From positions 6,142,501 to 6,206,500 of the forward strand of contig NZ_CP047242.1 of the NCBI RefSeq assembly GCF_009856605.1: 64,000 bases of DNA, written 5' to 3'. Source of the DNA: Trichormus variabilis 0441 (GTDB lineage: Bacteria > Cyanobacteriota > Cyanobacteriia > Cyanobacteriales > Nostocaceae). Shown piece by piece: positions 1 through 9,277 of the stretch (position 1 is the stretch's first letter; the number at the start of each line of letters is the position of its first letter). A program made the translations under genes and the position numbers. The notes under the pieces were generated by a model that was not told where the DNA came from, made no database searches, and saw only the letters and a list, made by a program, of their open reading frames with translations.

Positions 1-2
1 GT

Positions 3-314
3 TGGGTTGGCGATGATGTAGTTCTCTACAGTCTAGATGAAATTCACATCGGGCAACACTGCGTAATTTCACAGAAAAGTTACCTATGTACAGGTAGCCA
101 TGATATCCAAGACCCTACATTCAGATTAAAGGTAGCAGGGATTACCATTGGCAACGGCGCTTGGGTTGCTACAGATTGTTTCATCGCACCAGGGGTGGAA
201 ATAGGAGCTAACGCCGTGATTGGCGCTCGCAGCAGTGTTTTTACTAATATGCCGGCTGGGCAAGTTTGCTGGGGTAGCCCTTGCCGTCCTCAGCATCCCA
301 GGTTGAAGGAGTGA
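3..314 (+). CDS. Hexapeptide-repeat acetyltransferase, C-terminal part (WcaF/HpsU-like)
   Basis: The frame is open from base 3 to a TGA at 312-314, giving 103 residues of a protein whose start lies outside the window. The residues show a left-handed beta-helix pattern, with motifs such as SYLCTGSHD and then ITIGNGAWVATDCFIAPGV, followed by IGANAVIGARSSV. This is typical of LbH acyltransferases of the colanic-acid WcaF type, which transfer acetyl groups to sugars. In filamentous cyanobacteria a close relative (HpsU) belongs to hormogonium polysaccharide synthesis; that specific assignment is inference. The short tail after the last hexapeptide turns is normal for the family. Confidence 0.75.
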   Translation, partial: WVGDDVVLYSLDEIHIGQHCVISQKSYLCTGSHDIQDPTFRLKVAGITIGNGAWVATDCFIAPGVEIGANAVIGARSSVFTNMPAGQVCWGSPCRPQHPRLKE

Positions 315-478
315 GGGAGGAGGGGGCAGAGGGAGCAGGGGAGGCAGGAAGAGAAGTCGCAAGGAGGGTTTCCCTCCGGGCGAACTTCGGGGAGGCAGGG
401 GAGGCAGGGGAGGAAGGGGGGAATTGTTGAATTTTGAATTTTGAATTTTGAATTTTGAATTGATTCCTCCCCAGTCCG
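315..478. repeat. Gene-free spacer with short tandem repeats
   Basis: The spacer holds purine-rich GGGGAGGCAGG-type tandem repeats (about 320-420) and then four or so copies of the heptamer TTTTGAA (about 427-460). These are short tandemly repeated repetitive sequences of the kind common between genes in heterocystous cyanobacteria. I see no gene or clear terminator here. Confidence 0.7.
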
Positions 479-1282
479 CTACTGAAGTTTATGGGAAACC
501 ATAGGTTTGGTTACAATGTCACCCAAGCTAATGCTGGTGAGTAATCGCCGCCAATTTTCTTGGATGGCTGGGTCTTGAGGATTTGTTTGCAGCATCTGAA
601 ACAGTGTGTTGGCTGCCTCGAACCAAATGCCATTTTCCCCATAGATGGCTACTTGTTGTAATGGTGATGCTGTTTCCAGTTGCTTGGCAGTTGCGGGTGT
701 AAGTTGGACTCTTTGAACGACTCCTTCAACATAAATTGGGGGTGCTGGCTTTTGTTGGTCGCACTCTACGGTGAAAAACCAACGATATTGCTTATCTACA
801 GCTAAACCGGCAACATCCGCAGGCAGAGAAACACTAATAATTCCTGGTTTTTCAGGTAGAGCGATCGCCTTTTGGTAAATAATATTTGTATCCTGGTCTT
901 GCAAAACAAATTCTGTCGGATAGCCAGAATCTTTGGCATACGGCACATAAAACAAAAATGTCGGATGCGCCTTTGTTGTCAATCCCCAAACATTGGTGAT
1001 TGTGGGAGCATCTTGAGTGAATGGTACTAAAGCGGTGAGTTGAGGTTCAACCGATGGGCAAGTACCCCGTTTAGCACCACCACGAACACGCCCACCAGGA
1101 CGACGTTCTGAATTAGGTAGAGGCGGTTGAACAAAGGTATTTTTTTTGTGAGCAGTACTTATATTGTTATTGTTACGTGGGTTAACAGGTGTCGTTGCTA
1201 ATAACCCAGAATTTGCGCCTAATAAACTGGTGTAGCCAACAGTTAAGGCTAATAATAGTTGGATCGGTTTTAAAGTGGACAT
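479..1282 (-). CDS. DUF928 family protein, secreted
   Basis: The product is about 267 residues with a hydrophobic N-terminus (LLLALTVGYTSLLGANSGLL) that looks like a signal peptide. A conserved DUF928 region follows, starting CPSVEPQLTALVPF and including VWGLTTKAHPTFLFYVPY, then a C-terminal region ending in an ISLGDIV segment. The family is cyanobacterial and its function is unknown. The frame opens eight codons earlier at 1306, but that stretch overlaps tandem repeats, so the ATG at 1282 is preferred. It lies downstream of a CHAT-CHASE2 gene on the same strand, and DUF928, CHAT-CHASE2 and DUF1822 genes are often neighbours in cyanobacteria (established co-occurrence, from memory). Confidence 0.75.
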   Translation of the reverse strand: MSTLKPIQLLLALTVGYTSLLGANSGLLATTPVNPRNNNNISTAHKKNTFVQPPLPNSERRPGGRVRGGAKRGTCPSVEPQLTALVPFTQDAPTITNVWGLTTKAHPTFLFYVPYAKDSGYPTEFVLQDQDTNIIYQKAIALPEKPGIISVSLPADVAGLAVDKQYRWFFTVECDQQKPAPPIYVEGVVQRVQLTPATAKQLETASPLQQVAIYGENGIWFEAANTLFQMLQTNPQDPAIQENWRRLLTSISLGDIVTKPMVSHKLQ

Positions 1283-1298
1283 AGTAAGTAAAACCAAA

Positions 1299-1386
1299 TT
1301 AGTCAATAGTCAATAGTCAATAGTCAGTTGTCTGTTGTCAGTTGTCTTCCCCTGCTCCCTCTGCTCCCCCTGCCCCCTCTGCCCCC
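1299..1386. repeat. Short tandem repeats (AGTCAAT and CTGCTCCCC types)
   Basis: The stretch between the DUF928 start and the CHAT-CHASE2 stop is made of AATAGTC/AGTTGTC repeats and pyrimidine-rich CTCCCCCTGC repeats. The same heptamers recur across the window, for example near 5040-5110, 14810-15010 and 39836-39890. Confidence 0.7.
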
Positions 1387-3735
1387 CTACTCCCTACCCC
1401 CCTCTTCCTCTAGAAACTTGGAATTTTGAATTGTAACTACCGTAACAGTTGATACCAGAGATAAAGCTGATGGGACAAAGGGAACCCAAAAGCCCCAAAC
1501 TAGCAGGCTCAGACATAATAAGTACAAAACGCTAGAACTAATACCAACTGCTAATGCTAAATGAGGGAGCAAACGCCATCTCCAAGCTAGGAATCCTCCT
1601 AATCCAGCCCAAATTCCAATCCAGATTATTTCTAACCCAGGCAACCAAACCCTCAACAGAGAGCGTCCATCTAAAACAGCACTAATAATCTGGCTAACCA
1701 TGTGAGCTTGTACCATGACTCCGGGCATTTGCTCATCTAGAAGATGGCCGTATGGTGTAGCCCAATAGTCGGGAAAGTCGCCTTTGGCTACCACGCCAAT
1801 GAGTATAATCCGGTCTTTAATGGCGTTGGGATTGATAGGACTAGATAAAAGTTGGGTAAGTGTCACCTGTTCGGCGATTTTCTTGGCGGCGCGATAGTTT
1901 AGTAAGATTTGACCACCATTGGCATCAATATTTTGATAGGCTCCCATGCGAGACGAAAGGCGATGCAGTACGGTATCACCCAACTTTAAATTTTTGGTGA
2001 ATTGTCCAGAGGTAAATTTTGCTTGAATGCCTAAGGAGGATAGATAGCGGAATGCCAATTGAGAACTGAAAGCATAGGACGCAGAACATAATGAGGCTGT
2101 TTCCTGACTCATAAACAGGAGATGTCGCCGTACTACACCATCATCATCGTGAACAAAGTCACTAAATCCCAGGCGTTCTTGCGGAATTTCTGGTGGTGAT
2201 TCAATGCCTTTGATATTTTCGCTGGTATCACTTCCTTTGCATATACCAATTAAATTCTCAGTTTGTCGTAGTCGAGAGATTAACTCTGGTTGTTCGGCAT
2301 GGAAATCACGATAAATATCTAAGCCAATAGCTTTTGGTTGATACTGGGATATTTTTGCTAGGAGTAAATTAAGTGATTTCTCTGATATAGATGTACCTTT
2401 TAGGTACTCGTTGTTACGTCGCTGATGAGCTAAATCTTCATCGTCAATGGTGACGATTAATATCCTGGGATCGGGGCCTTCGTCGGGGCGCGATCGCATC
2501 ATCTGATCAAATGCTTGCAGTTCCCCAGTTTGTAAAGCGCCCAAAAACCTTAATCCATAAACTGCGGCGGTCACTAGCAAACTCGAAAATACAGTCCTTT
2601 TTAATCCGCGTTTTTTAGAGACTGGTGGGACATCATTAAATATTGGTTGGGTTGGTGGTTCTGTGAGTTCCTCCCAAGTCAGTGGCTTTTGAGCAGGATT
2701 TTGACAAATTACTGGTAGCCAAGTTGCACAGGGAAATCTATCTTCTAATCCTTGCAATCGCTCCCGTGCGTGCCGGACTGCTTGGTATAAAGATTCACCA
2801 TTAGCAAAGCTGAGGAGAAAATATTTTAAAAACTCTTGGGCTACCTGATCGGGAACAGGTTCGCGCATGACAATGATCTGGGGAATGTTTAAATCAGCTA
2901 GTTCTTTCGCCAGTCCCAATCCATCACGAGAGTTGAAAATTGCTAGTTGTAAACCCCTTGCTATCGCTTGTTTCAAGGCATATTTTAATTCACTAATGCT
3001 GAGGCTATCAGTCTGGTTGAGGTAGATTCGCCCAATCCCATCATCTCCTTGACTAGAACTGTGTCCAGCGAAAAATAAAATATCCCAGCTTTTTCCCCAC
3101 AAATGATCTGTTAATTCTTTGCGTTGTGGTTCTACTAAAAAGCTAACGTCCGCATTGGGACAATTTTGCAGCATTGCTTGGTCTGCGTGGGTATCAATGC
3201 CCTGACTATTACCGACAATCGCCAAAATATTCACAGTTGGACTGGAAGTTCTGCGTTTATGAATTAGCTCATAGCTTGGTGAAGAGAGGGCGATTTCTGC
3301 CTTGGGATAGCGTTCCAGTAAATCCCAGATATGCCAAGGTAATCTTTGTAAGTAGCTATTTTCTGATTGTAAAATTACTCTGATTTCATCGGTGGGCTGT
3401 AATTTCTCCAGCCATTTTTCCCGTAAGGGTCGAAATTCTTGTGCTTGTAGCCAAGTATTAAAGCGAGCGCGGACAATTAAAGCTAACTCATGACAATCTT
3501 GAGTTACTGACACATTTGTAACTTGGATTTTGTCAGCATCTAGACGATAACCATTACCAAGCTGTAGATAGGTGGACTGCCAACGAGAGTAGTAAAGTAA
3601 TATTTCGGGACATGGTGGGAGTTTACCTGTGATTTCCGTCGATGGGCGATCGCTTTCTTCACCAATCTGAAGAGTTACGGTAAACCCCTGCTCAAAACTA
3701 CCATCTCCAAATTTCAGTACTACTAACTTTGCCAT
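1387..3735 (-). CDS. CHAT-CHASE2 protein; catalytic Cys apparently replaced by Arg
   Basis: The protein has about 782 residues. The N-terminal ~370 residues carry a CHAT (caspase-like) domain: the histidine motif FFAGHSSSQGDDG has His at about 225, and the second catalytic motif reads FNSRDGLGLA where CHAT proteins normally have NSC-DG. Arg270 is encoded by CGT (plus-strand bases 2926-2928), one transition away from TGT. A transmembrane segment near 375-400 is followed by an extracellular CHASE2 sensor domain (about 400-690) with motifs such as DQMMRSRPDEGPDPRILIVTIDD, and then two or three membrane segments at the C-terminus. No kinase or cyclase output domain follows. The ATG at 3735 (MAKLVVLKF) is favoured over an upstream one at 3765. 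It is probably a membrane sensor with an inactive protease fold. Confidence 0.85.
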   Translation of the reverse strand: MAKLVVLKFGDGSFEQGFTVTLQIGEESDRPSTEITGKLPPCPEILLYYSRWQSTYLQLGNGYRLDADKIQVTNVSVTQDCHELALIVRARFNTWLQAQEFRPLREKWLEKLQPTDEIRVILQSENSYLQRLPWHIWDLLERYPKAEIALSSPSYELIHKRRTSSPTVNILAIVGNSQGIDTHADQAMLQNCPNADVSFLVEPQRKELTDHLWGKSWDILFFAGHSSSQGDDGIGRIYLNQTDSLSISELKYALKQAIARGLQLAIFNSRDGLGLAKELADLNIPQIIVMREPVPDQVAQEFLKYFLLSFANGESLYQAVRHARERLQGLEDRFPCATWLPVICQNPAQKPLTWEELTEPPTQPIFNDVPPVSKKRGLKRTVFSSLLVTAAVYGLRFLGALQTGELQAFDQMMRSRPDEGPDPRILIVTIDDEDLAHQRRNNEYLKGTSISEKSLNLLLAKISQYQPKAIGLDIYRDFHAEQPELISRLRQTENLIGICKGSDTSENIKGIESPPEIPQERLGFSDFVHDDDGVVRRHLLFMSQETASLCSASYAFSSQLAFRYLSSLGIQAKFTSGQFTKNLKLGDTVLHRLSSRMGAYQNIDANGGQILLNYRAAKKIAEQVTLTQLLSSPINPNAIKDRIILIGVVAKGDFPDYWATPYGHLLDEQMPGVMVQAHMVSQIISAVLDGRSLLRVWLPGLEIIWIGIWAGLGGFLAWRWRLLPHLALAVGISSSVLYLLCLSLLVWGFWVPFVPSALSLVSTVTVVTIQNSKFLEEEGGRE

Positions 3736-3899
3736 GACCGTCGCTTTGCTCCGATTCCCAACCACTGGAGTTCTGATTTACTCAATTTTTGACAAATCAG
3801 CAATTCCCGCCCAGTTTACCTGAAGTTCCTACATATCAATAATTTAGTTACTTATTGGTATTTACCTATTACCAACTACATAGTAAAAATCTGGTTGCT

Positions 3900-4868
3900 T
3901 TAAATTACAAAGCTCTCTGTAATACTCATATCATCTAATGCGACCTGAACGCTGAACTGTTCCTGAATTTCCCCACGAAATTGTAGTTGTAGGTAGTTGT
4001 CAGCACTCCTGGCTTGAGCTTCTAGAAATACTGCGCCGGAAGTGTCTATTACTGTCAGTTTTACTCCTGTGGGTAGATGTATTTGATTACCTGTGGAGTG
4101 TAGTTGCAAACGGACACCGATTTGTCCGTTTGCTTCAGGTGCAATTTCCACAATCAACATTACTGGTTGGTCAACTATTTTGATCCCCAAGTCAATGAGT
4201 TTTGCTCGTCTGGTAACGGCTTCTGCTTGACTCAAAGTTGTATCTGGAGTGCTTACAGGGCTACGAAAGCCATAAGCAGGTCTAGCTTCCAGGGAATTCC
4301 ACAAAGTTTCTACTGTTTGCCAGCCAGATTCAAATTGCCCGACAAACCACTGACTCAAATTCACCAAAGCATCCACAGGAGAAGTTTTGAGTTGTTCTAG
4401 GCGATCGATCAATGCTTCTATAGGTTGTAGTTGATTTAGAGGTAATGTTTCTTGATTAACTTTTTTAGTAAAACCTATTAATTTAGCTTCTGTATTAGTT
4501 TCATCAACTTGTACAATTACATAACCAATTCTTTCTTCCCAAGTTTCTGGGGGAACAGAACATACTTGCTCATGCAGCTGAACAGGACGGCATTCTAAAC
4601 GACCAACTGAAGGAACTTCTAGATCAGCTACATCTCCACATAGCTGCATTAATGGGTTCCAACTGTCACTAGCTGTCAAATTAGTTGCAACTTCCATCAT
4701 TTGCAAATAATCATTCACCACTGACACAGCCAAAGTATTGAGCCTAACTTGCTCGGCTTTTCGGGAATTAGGCTGTCTGTTGGCGAACTGCTGGGCAGCA
4801 ATACGAGCTGCTTGAGTAATTGGTAGTGTGATGGCGAAATCGTCTAGCTGGTTGGTAGTTTTAGTCAT
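3900..4868 (-). CDS. DUF1822 family protein
   Basis: The product has 322 residues, is soluble and shows no signal peptide. It opens with LDDFAITLPITQAARIAAQQFA and has the typical DUF1822 segment EQVRLNTLAVSVVNDYL, then a segment giving the product's Val-Gln-Val-Asp core (YVIVQVDE). The family is restricted to cyanobacteria and is of unknown function, frequently next to CHAT-domain genes as here, where it precedes the CHAT-CHASE2 gene on the same strand with a 164-bp gap. A role with the CHAT protein is inference from context. Confidence 0.75.
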   Translation of the reverse strand: MTKTTNQLDDFAITLPITQAARIAAQQFANRQPNSRKAEQVRLNTLAVSVVNDYLQMMEVATNLTASDSWNPLMQLCGDVADLEVPSVGRLECRPVQLHEQVCSVPPETWEERIGYVIVQVDETNTEAKLIGFTKKVNQETLPLNQLQPIEALIDRLEQLKTSPVDALVNLSQWFVGQFESGWQTVETLWNSLEARPAYGFRSPVSTPDTTLSQAEAVTRRAKLIDLGIKIVDQPVMLIVEIAPEANGQIGVRLQLHSTGNQIHLPTGVKLTVIDTSGAVFLEAQARSADNYLQLQFRGEIQEQFSVQVALDDMSITESFVI

Positions 4869-5004
4869 GGTTCAATCCCCACTGAATCAATGCTGCTGTA
4901 TACATATCGCCCGCATTCACTAAATTTATGCCACAAAATGTAAAAAAATCAGCGAAATTTTCAGGACTGGTGATCAGTTAGTTGGTATTTATTTTCTTGC
5001 AGCA

Positions 5005-5110
5005 GTTGAGGGGACTGGGGACTGGGGACTGGGGACTGGGGGAAAAGAGAAGTGTTGACTATTGACCATTGACCATTGACCATTGACTATTGACCACTGA
5101 CTAATGACTA
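5005..5110. repeat. Short tandem repeats upstream of rsmG
   Basis: Four copies of GGGGACT (about 5010-5040) are followed by repeated TTGACCA/TTGACTA heptamers that run right up to the rsmG start codon. The repeats leave no clear ribosome-binding site for rsmG. Confidence 0.75.
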
Positions 5111-5848
5111 ATGACTAACTTATTGCCAGAAATGGCTGAAATTTGGCAGCAAACTCTTAATTGGCAACCAACAGACTCTCAACAGGCGCGATTTCAGCAG
5201 CTTTATGAGTTAATTCTGGAAGGTAATCGCCAGTTAAATTTAACTCGCATTACTGAACCGCAGGAATTTTGGGAAAAACATCTTTGGGATTCACTGCGAG
5301 GAGTTGCACCACAGCAACAATTAATCTCGTTTCTGCCAGTGGGTGCATCTGTCATTGATATTGGTACTGGTGCTGGGTTTCCTGGTGTTCCTGTGGCAAT
5401 TATCGCCCCTAATTCTACAATGACGCTGGTGGATTCAACGCGCAAAAAGATTGCTTTTATCGAATCAATCTTGAAGGAACTTGGCCTGACTAATGCCAAA
5501 ACGTTGGTTAGTAGGGCGGAAGAAATTGGTCAACAACCACAGCATCGAGAACAATATGATGTTGCTCTAATTCGTGCGGTTGGCACTGCTTCGGCTTGTG
5601 CAGAATATACTTTACCTTTACTAAAGTTAGGTGGTTTGGCTGTAATTTATCGTGGTACTTGGACTGAAGAAGAAACTACATCTTTGGAAAATGCAGTGCG
5701 GCAGTTAGGTGGCACAGTTGAATTAATAGACAACTTTACTACCCCCTTAACTAACAGCGTTCGGCACTGTCTTTACTTACGGAAGGTAGCTAAAACACCA
5801 GCTAATTTTCCTCGTGCTGTTGGTGTACCGACTCAAAAGCCTATTTAG
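5111..5848 (+). CDS. rsmG: 16S rRNA (guanine-527-N7) methyltransferase RsmG
   Basis: The product has 245 residues, the usual size for RsmG/GidB. The N-terminal helical part contains LNLTRI and EFWEKHLWDSL, and the AdoMet-binding loop reads VIDIGTGAGFPGVP, a near-perfect family signature. LVDSTRKKIAFI follows, and the later RAVG motif is present. It methylates N7 of G527 in 16S rRNA in the cytoplasm. The start is uncertain: the ATG at 5111 lies in a tandem repeat and an internal ATG at 5132 (MAEIWQQ) is possible. The next gene, prxQ, follows on the same strand after about 90 bp. Confidence 0.92.
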   Translation: MTNLLPEMAEIWQQTLNWQPTDSQQARFQQLYELILEGNRQLNLTRITEPQEFWEKHLWDSLRGVAPQQQLISFLPVGASVIDIGTGAGFPGVPVAIIAPNSTMTLVDSTRKKIAFIESILKELGLTNAKTLVSRAEEIGQQPQHREQYDVALIRAVGTASACAEYTLPLLKLGGLAVIYRGTWTEEETTSLENAVRQLGGTVELIDNFTTPLTNSVRHCLYLRKVAKTPANFPRAVGVPTQKPI

Positions 5849-5936
5849 GAAAGGCGAACTGACAAGTCGGCGCTGGCGCTATCGCTTTCGCAAATAGTCA
5901 TACAATATAAAGAAATGTATAGTTTATTAATTTTAT

Positions 5937-6398
5937 ATGCCAGTTAAAGTTGGAGACTCTGCACCTGATTTTACTTTACCTGCACAAAATGGCTCATCGG
6001 TGAGCCTGAGTGATTTTCGCGGTAAAAAGGCTGTGGTGCTGTACTTTTATCCCAAAGATGATACACCAGGATGTACAGCAGAATCTTGTGCTTTCCGCGA
6101 TCGCTATGAAGTTTTTCAAACTGCTGGGGCGGAAATTATTGGTGTCAGTGGTGACTCTAACGAATCTCACCAAAAATTTGCTTCTAAATACAATTTACCT
6201 TTTACTCTGTTGAGCGACAAAGGCGACCAAGTACGCAAACTATACGGCGCAACAGCCGCTTTTGGTTTGTTTCCCGGTCGCGTTACTTACGTCATCGACC
6301 AACAGGGAGTTATCAAATACGTTTTTGATTCCATGTTCAACTTCCAAGGACACGTCGAGGAAGCGTTGAAAACTCTGCAACAGTTGGCGAATAAATAG
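5937..6398 (+). CDS. Peroxiredoxin Q / bacterioferritin comigratory protein
   Basis: The 153-residue thioredoxin-fold peroxidase carries the active-site motif TPGCTAESC, with peroxidatic Cys46 and a resolving Cys51 in the CX4C arrangement of PrxQ. Upstream residues [14 protein letters not shown] and downstream [15 protein letters not shown] are standard for the family. It reduces hydrogen and alkyl peroxides using thioredoxin. PrxQ enzymes protect photosynthetic cells against light-driven oxidative stress. The frame is complete. Confidence 0.92.
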   Translation: MPVKVGDSAPDFTLPAQNGSSVSLSDFRGKKAVVLYFYPKDDTPGCTAESCAFRDRYEVFQTAGAEIIGVSGDSNESHQKFASKYNLPFTLLSDKGDQVRKLYGATAAFGLFPGRVTYVIDQQGVIKYVFDSMFNFQGHVEEALKTLQQLANK

Positions 6399-6507
6399 GG
6401 GATTGGGTATTGGGGATTGGGTATTGGGTATCGGTGATGAAATTTACCACCTGCTTCCCCTGCTCCCCCTGCTCCCCCTGCTCTCCCAGTCCCCAGTCCC
6501 CAGTCCC
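6399..6507. repeat. Short tandem repeats between prxQ and lrtA
   Basis: GGGATTGGGTATT-type repeats are followed by CTGCTCCCC and CCCAGTCCCCAGT repeats. The two flanking genes are convergent and no clean terminator stem is visible, so the repeats may serve as the boundary. Confidence 0.65.
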
Positions 6508-7149
6508 TTACCTACTATGAGACTTTTCCGCCATCACGACATGATGAGTTTTACCATTTTTTCCGTTGGTGTGTCCGTTATTATTTCGGGGTTGAATCAC
6601 ACCATAGCCGCCGTGGTTGCGTTCATAAATAACGTTAATTTCTCCTGTTTCGGCGTTATGGAACATATAAAAGTCATGCCCCACTAGTTGCAACTGCTCT
6701 AAGGCTTCGGTAACGGTCATGGGGGGCATGGAAAAGTATTTGGTGCGGACGACTTCTTCGGGGAGTTCGGGAGTGCGATCGCCTATTAAATCTGCAACTA
6801 CTGTTTCTGGTACGATGGTTTCGGTAGTTGGTAGAGCTTGTGTTTTCTGGTCTTGTTTTCTTTCTTTATATTTACGCAGTTGTCGGGAAATCTTGTCTGC
6901 TACTAAATCAATGCTTGCGTATAAATTTTCGCTGCTTTCCTCCGCGCGGATGACGCTACCATTTGCATAGATGGTAACTTCAGCTGCTTGTCTGGTATTA
7001 ATTCGGGGATTGCGAGCCACGCTTAAATGGACATCCACTTCATTGGTGATGTTCTGAAAGTGATTAACCGCCTTTTCAATTTTCTGATGCACATATTCTC
7101 GAATCGCATCGGTAATTTCTATATTTTTGCCGTGGATGACAAGCTTCAT
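6508..7149 (-). CDS. lrtA: Ribosome hibernation promoting factor, long form (LrtA)
   Basis: The product has about 213 residues. The N-terminal S30AE/HPF domain ([20 protein letters not shown]) covers about residues 1-100 and the C-terminal dimerisation domain ([18 protein letters not shown] through [16 protein letters not shown]) about 145-200. This is the long HPF that dimerises 70S ribosomes in the dark or stationary phase. In cyanobacteria it is known as the light-repressed transcript LrtA. The ATG at 7149 has a GGGAG ribosome-binding site a few bases upstream and is preferred over an in-frame upstream codon at 7173. Confidence 0.92.
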   Translation of the reverse strand: MKLVIHGKNIEITDAIREYVHQKIEKAVNHFQNITNEVDVHLSVARNPRINTRQAAEVTIYANGSVIRAEESSENLYASIDLVADKISRQLRKYKERKQDQKTQALPTTETIVPETVVADLIGDRTPELPEEVVRTKYFSMPPMTVTEALEQLQLVGHDFYMFHNAETGEINVIYERNHGGYGVIQPRNNNGHTNGKNGKTHHVVMAEKSHSR

Positions 7150-7735
7150 GTAAACTCTCCCGCTCAATAGCACAATATTTGATGTGATGGTGTTTTTGTA
7201 TGAAAAGAGACTGCGGTAAGTTCTATTTATTGCACCAATACCAAATGTGAACTTTCTTATATACGGCTAGCTTGTTCTAAAGTTTTCTGCATCTTCCACC
7301 TGATTTCTGAGTTACCAATTGTTCGCTAGACAATGGCATAAGCAGATATTTTTCTCAAATAAGGTAATATGAGCAATGGCTGTTTTGACTTCCTGCTTCA
7401 TGGAAACAAACTTTACATAACTTGATAGTAGTTACTTCTGGCTTGTTAAAAGAAGTTTGCTCACTTGATGATGGATTACACAACGACTGTAGATGCAAAT
7501 AACTCATTTTAGATTCATCAGCCAGTGTATTTGTTCTTTATGAACTTGGCATGATGCTTATTGTAGAGAATTCCTCCCAACACCTGATGTGGTTATATAT
7601 TCAAACTAGCACTTTGTATTTGCGATGGCTGATTCCCTTGATGTTCCTTTAAAATCCTTTGCAAAGCTTGACAATTGTTGACTCAAAAGCTGTGAGTTGA
7701 AATATATTTAGTTGTAAAACCTGTTGATTTTTGGC
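7150..7735. other. Long divergent spacer between lrtA and lipB
   Basis: About 590 bp without a convincing gene on either strand. It must hold the divergent promoters of lrtA and lipB. Long untranslated leaders that affect message stability are reported for lrtA in other cyanobacteria, so part of the region next to 7150 may be transcribed leader; this is inference. No tandem repeats are seen. Confidence 0.5.
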
Positions 7736-8401
7736 ATGATCCGTAGTAATAAACCCCCAGAGAACAGTTGTTTGTTATATAACAAGGGATTGATGCCATA
7801 CTTGGAAGCTCACGCATGGCAGCGATCGCTCTTGCACCAACGCATCGATTACCCTAATCTAGAGGATGTACTGATATTGCTGGAACATCCGCCGGTTTAC
7901 ACGTTGGGGCAAGGCAGTAGTCTAGAATTTCTCAAATTTGACCCTAATCAAAGTGAGTTTGAGATACATCGAATTGAACGGGGTGGAGAAGTTACTTACC
8001 ACTGTCCAGGTCAATTAGTGGGGTATCCGATTTTAAATCTGCGCCGCCATCGCCAAGACTTGCACTGGTATTTGCGACAATTAGAAGAAGTTATCATCCG
8101 TGTACTAGCAGTTTACGGCTTAAAAGGCGATCGCCTGCCATCTTTGACTGGGGTTTGGTTAGAAGGGAGGAAAGTTGCAGCCATCGGGATTAAAGTTAGT
8201 CGTTGGATTACCATGCACGGTTTTGCTTTAAATGTCTGTCCTGATATGACAGGGTTTGGCCGAATAGTCCCTTGTGGCATTACTGATAAGCCTGTTGGCA
8301 GTTTAGCCCAATGGATACCAGGAATTACTTGTGAGGAAGTACGAGTTCATGTTGTCCAGGCTTTTGCAGAAGTGTTTGGTCTAGTATTAGTGGAAAGTTG
8401 A
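7736..8401 (+). CDS. lipB: Octanoyl-[acyl-carrier-protein]:protein N-octanoyltransferase
   Basis: The product has 221 residues. LipB motifs in order are the substrate loop [14 protein letters not shown], the [14 protein letters not shown] segment with the catalytic lysine, and [12 protein letters not shown] with the catalytic cysteine. The enzyme moves octanoyl groups from ACP to lipoyl domains, the first step of lipoate assembly. The frame extends to a TTG at 7724; the ATG at 7736 (MIRSNK) is the more likely start. No other lipoate gene is adjacent. Confidence 0.93.
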
Positions 8402-8494
8402 CAGTTAACTGTTGACTGCTTCATGATGTAATAGGTGCAATCTACTACGAAAATTTGCATATATGAGAATATTCTGGTTCAAGCTAGAATATGA

Positions 8495-8749
8495 ATGCTT
8501 ACCAGTCTTCAAACCTATTTTTTGCACCCTTCAACTCCGATTTTGTTTGTGAATTATCCAATCAATCCGCAGATTGACGCTCCAGTATTTACTTCTCTGA
8601 AGGAACGTGACTGGAAGGCTTTATTAGAAATGTTTGATAGAGATGATATAGATGACGTGGAAGCTGATATCAATGTTAATTTGCAGTTGATGATACCCGA
8701 ACCTTGCTGGGAAGATGATCCCTTTGATTTCTTGCGCGAATATCTTTAA
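8495..8749 (+). CDS. Small acidic hypothetical protein
   Basis: An 84-residue frame with an ATG at 8495 and an acidic C-terminal half (MFDRDDIDDVEADIN, then EPCWEDDPFDFLREYL). I do not recognise a family. Even acidic composition and a proper start argue for a real gene, but the ribosome-binding site is weak. Its stop overlaps by 4 bp the stop of the convergent gene at 8746-9225. Confidence 0.5.
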   Translation: MLTSLQTYFLHPSTPILFVNYPINPQIDAPVFTSLKERDWKALLEMFDRDDIDDVEADINVNLQLMIPEPCWEDDPFDFLREYL

Positions 8750-9225
8750 CCAATGATGTACTGCATGAGTTCCACAGAAGTTTTACCTGTTTTAACTGTG
8801 ATGTAATCATAACCCATACCACCAGCGTATAGGTGCCATTGTGCGATCGCCATATTTGGGTTGTTACACAAATTCAGCAAAAAAGCTGTTTCAATACTGT
8901 GGTAAACACTGTCTGGGTAGCCGCCATATCCACATTCAATCTTGATGATATGACCATGAATTTCTATGGAGTGGTAAATCCAGATATTTACCGGGTTTTT
9001 CCCTTCTAAGTTCGCCTTAAATGCTTCGGCATGAGATTCATTTACAAACAGGTGATAACAGTCATGGTCATGCACCGGAATATATGTAAATGATGGTAGG
9101 GATAATTGAGAAATTACAGCCTCAAGTTGTGGTATGCTTTGCGGGGTCACTTCTACTACACACAGCCAATCAGGGCCGCGTCCTGATGCTGCTAATTCCC
9201 AACACCAATTTCTGTTAACTAACAT
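8746..9225 (-). CDS. Conserved hypothetical protein
   Basis: The 159-residue soluble protein is rich in aromatic residues and histidines (IPVHDHDCYHLFVNES, IWIYHSIEIHGHIIKIECGYGGYP). I do not recognise a named domain. The complete frame, sensible composition and a long ordered sequence support a real gene. It diverges from the ABC transporter gene at 9278 with a 52-bp gap, so the two promoters must overlap. Confidence 0.6.
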   Translation of the reverse strand: MLVNRNWCWELAASGRGPDWLCVVEVTPQSIPQLEAVISQLSLPSFTYIPVHDHDCYHLFVNESHAEAFKANLEGKNPVNIWIYHSIEIHGHIIKIECGYGGYPDSVYHSIETAFLLNLCNNPNMAIAQWHLYAGGMGYDYITVKTGKTSVELMQYIIG

Positions 9226-9277
9226 ATCTCATCAAAATATCTGATAATCACCATTGTTATAACAGGGGAGAAGTTGG

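Noticed and set aside
126..362. Minus-strand 78-residue frame
   Set aside because: It overlaps the true acetyltransferase frame and the repeats that follow; its composition is low-complexity.
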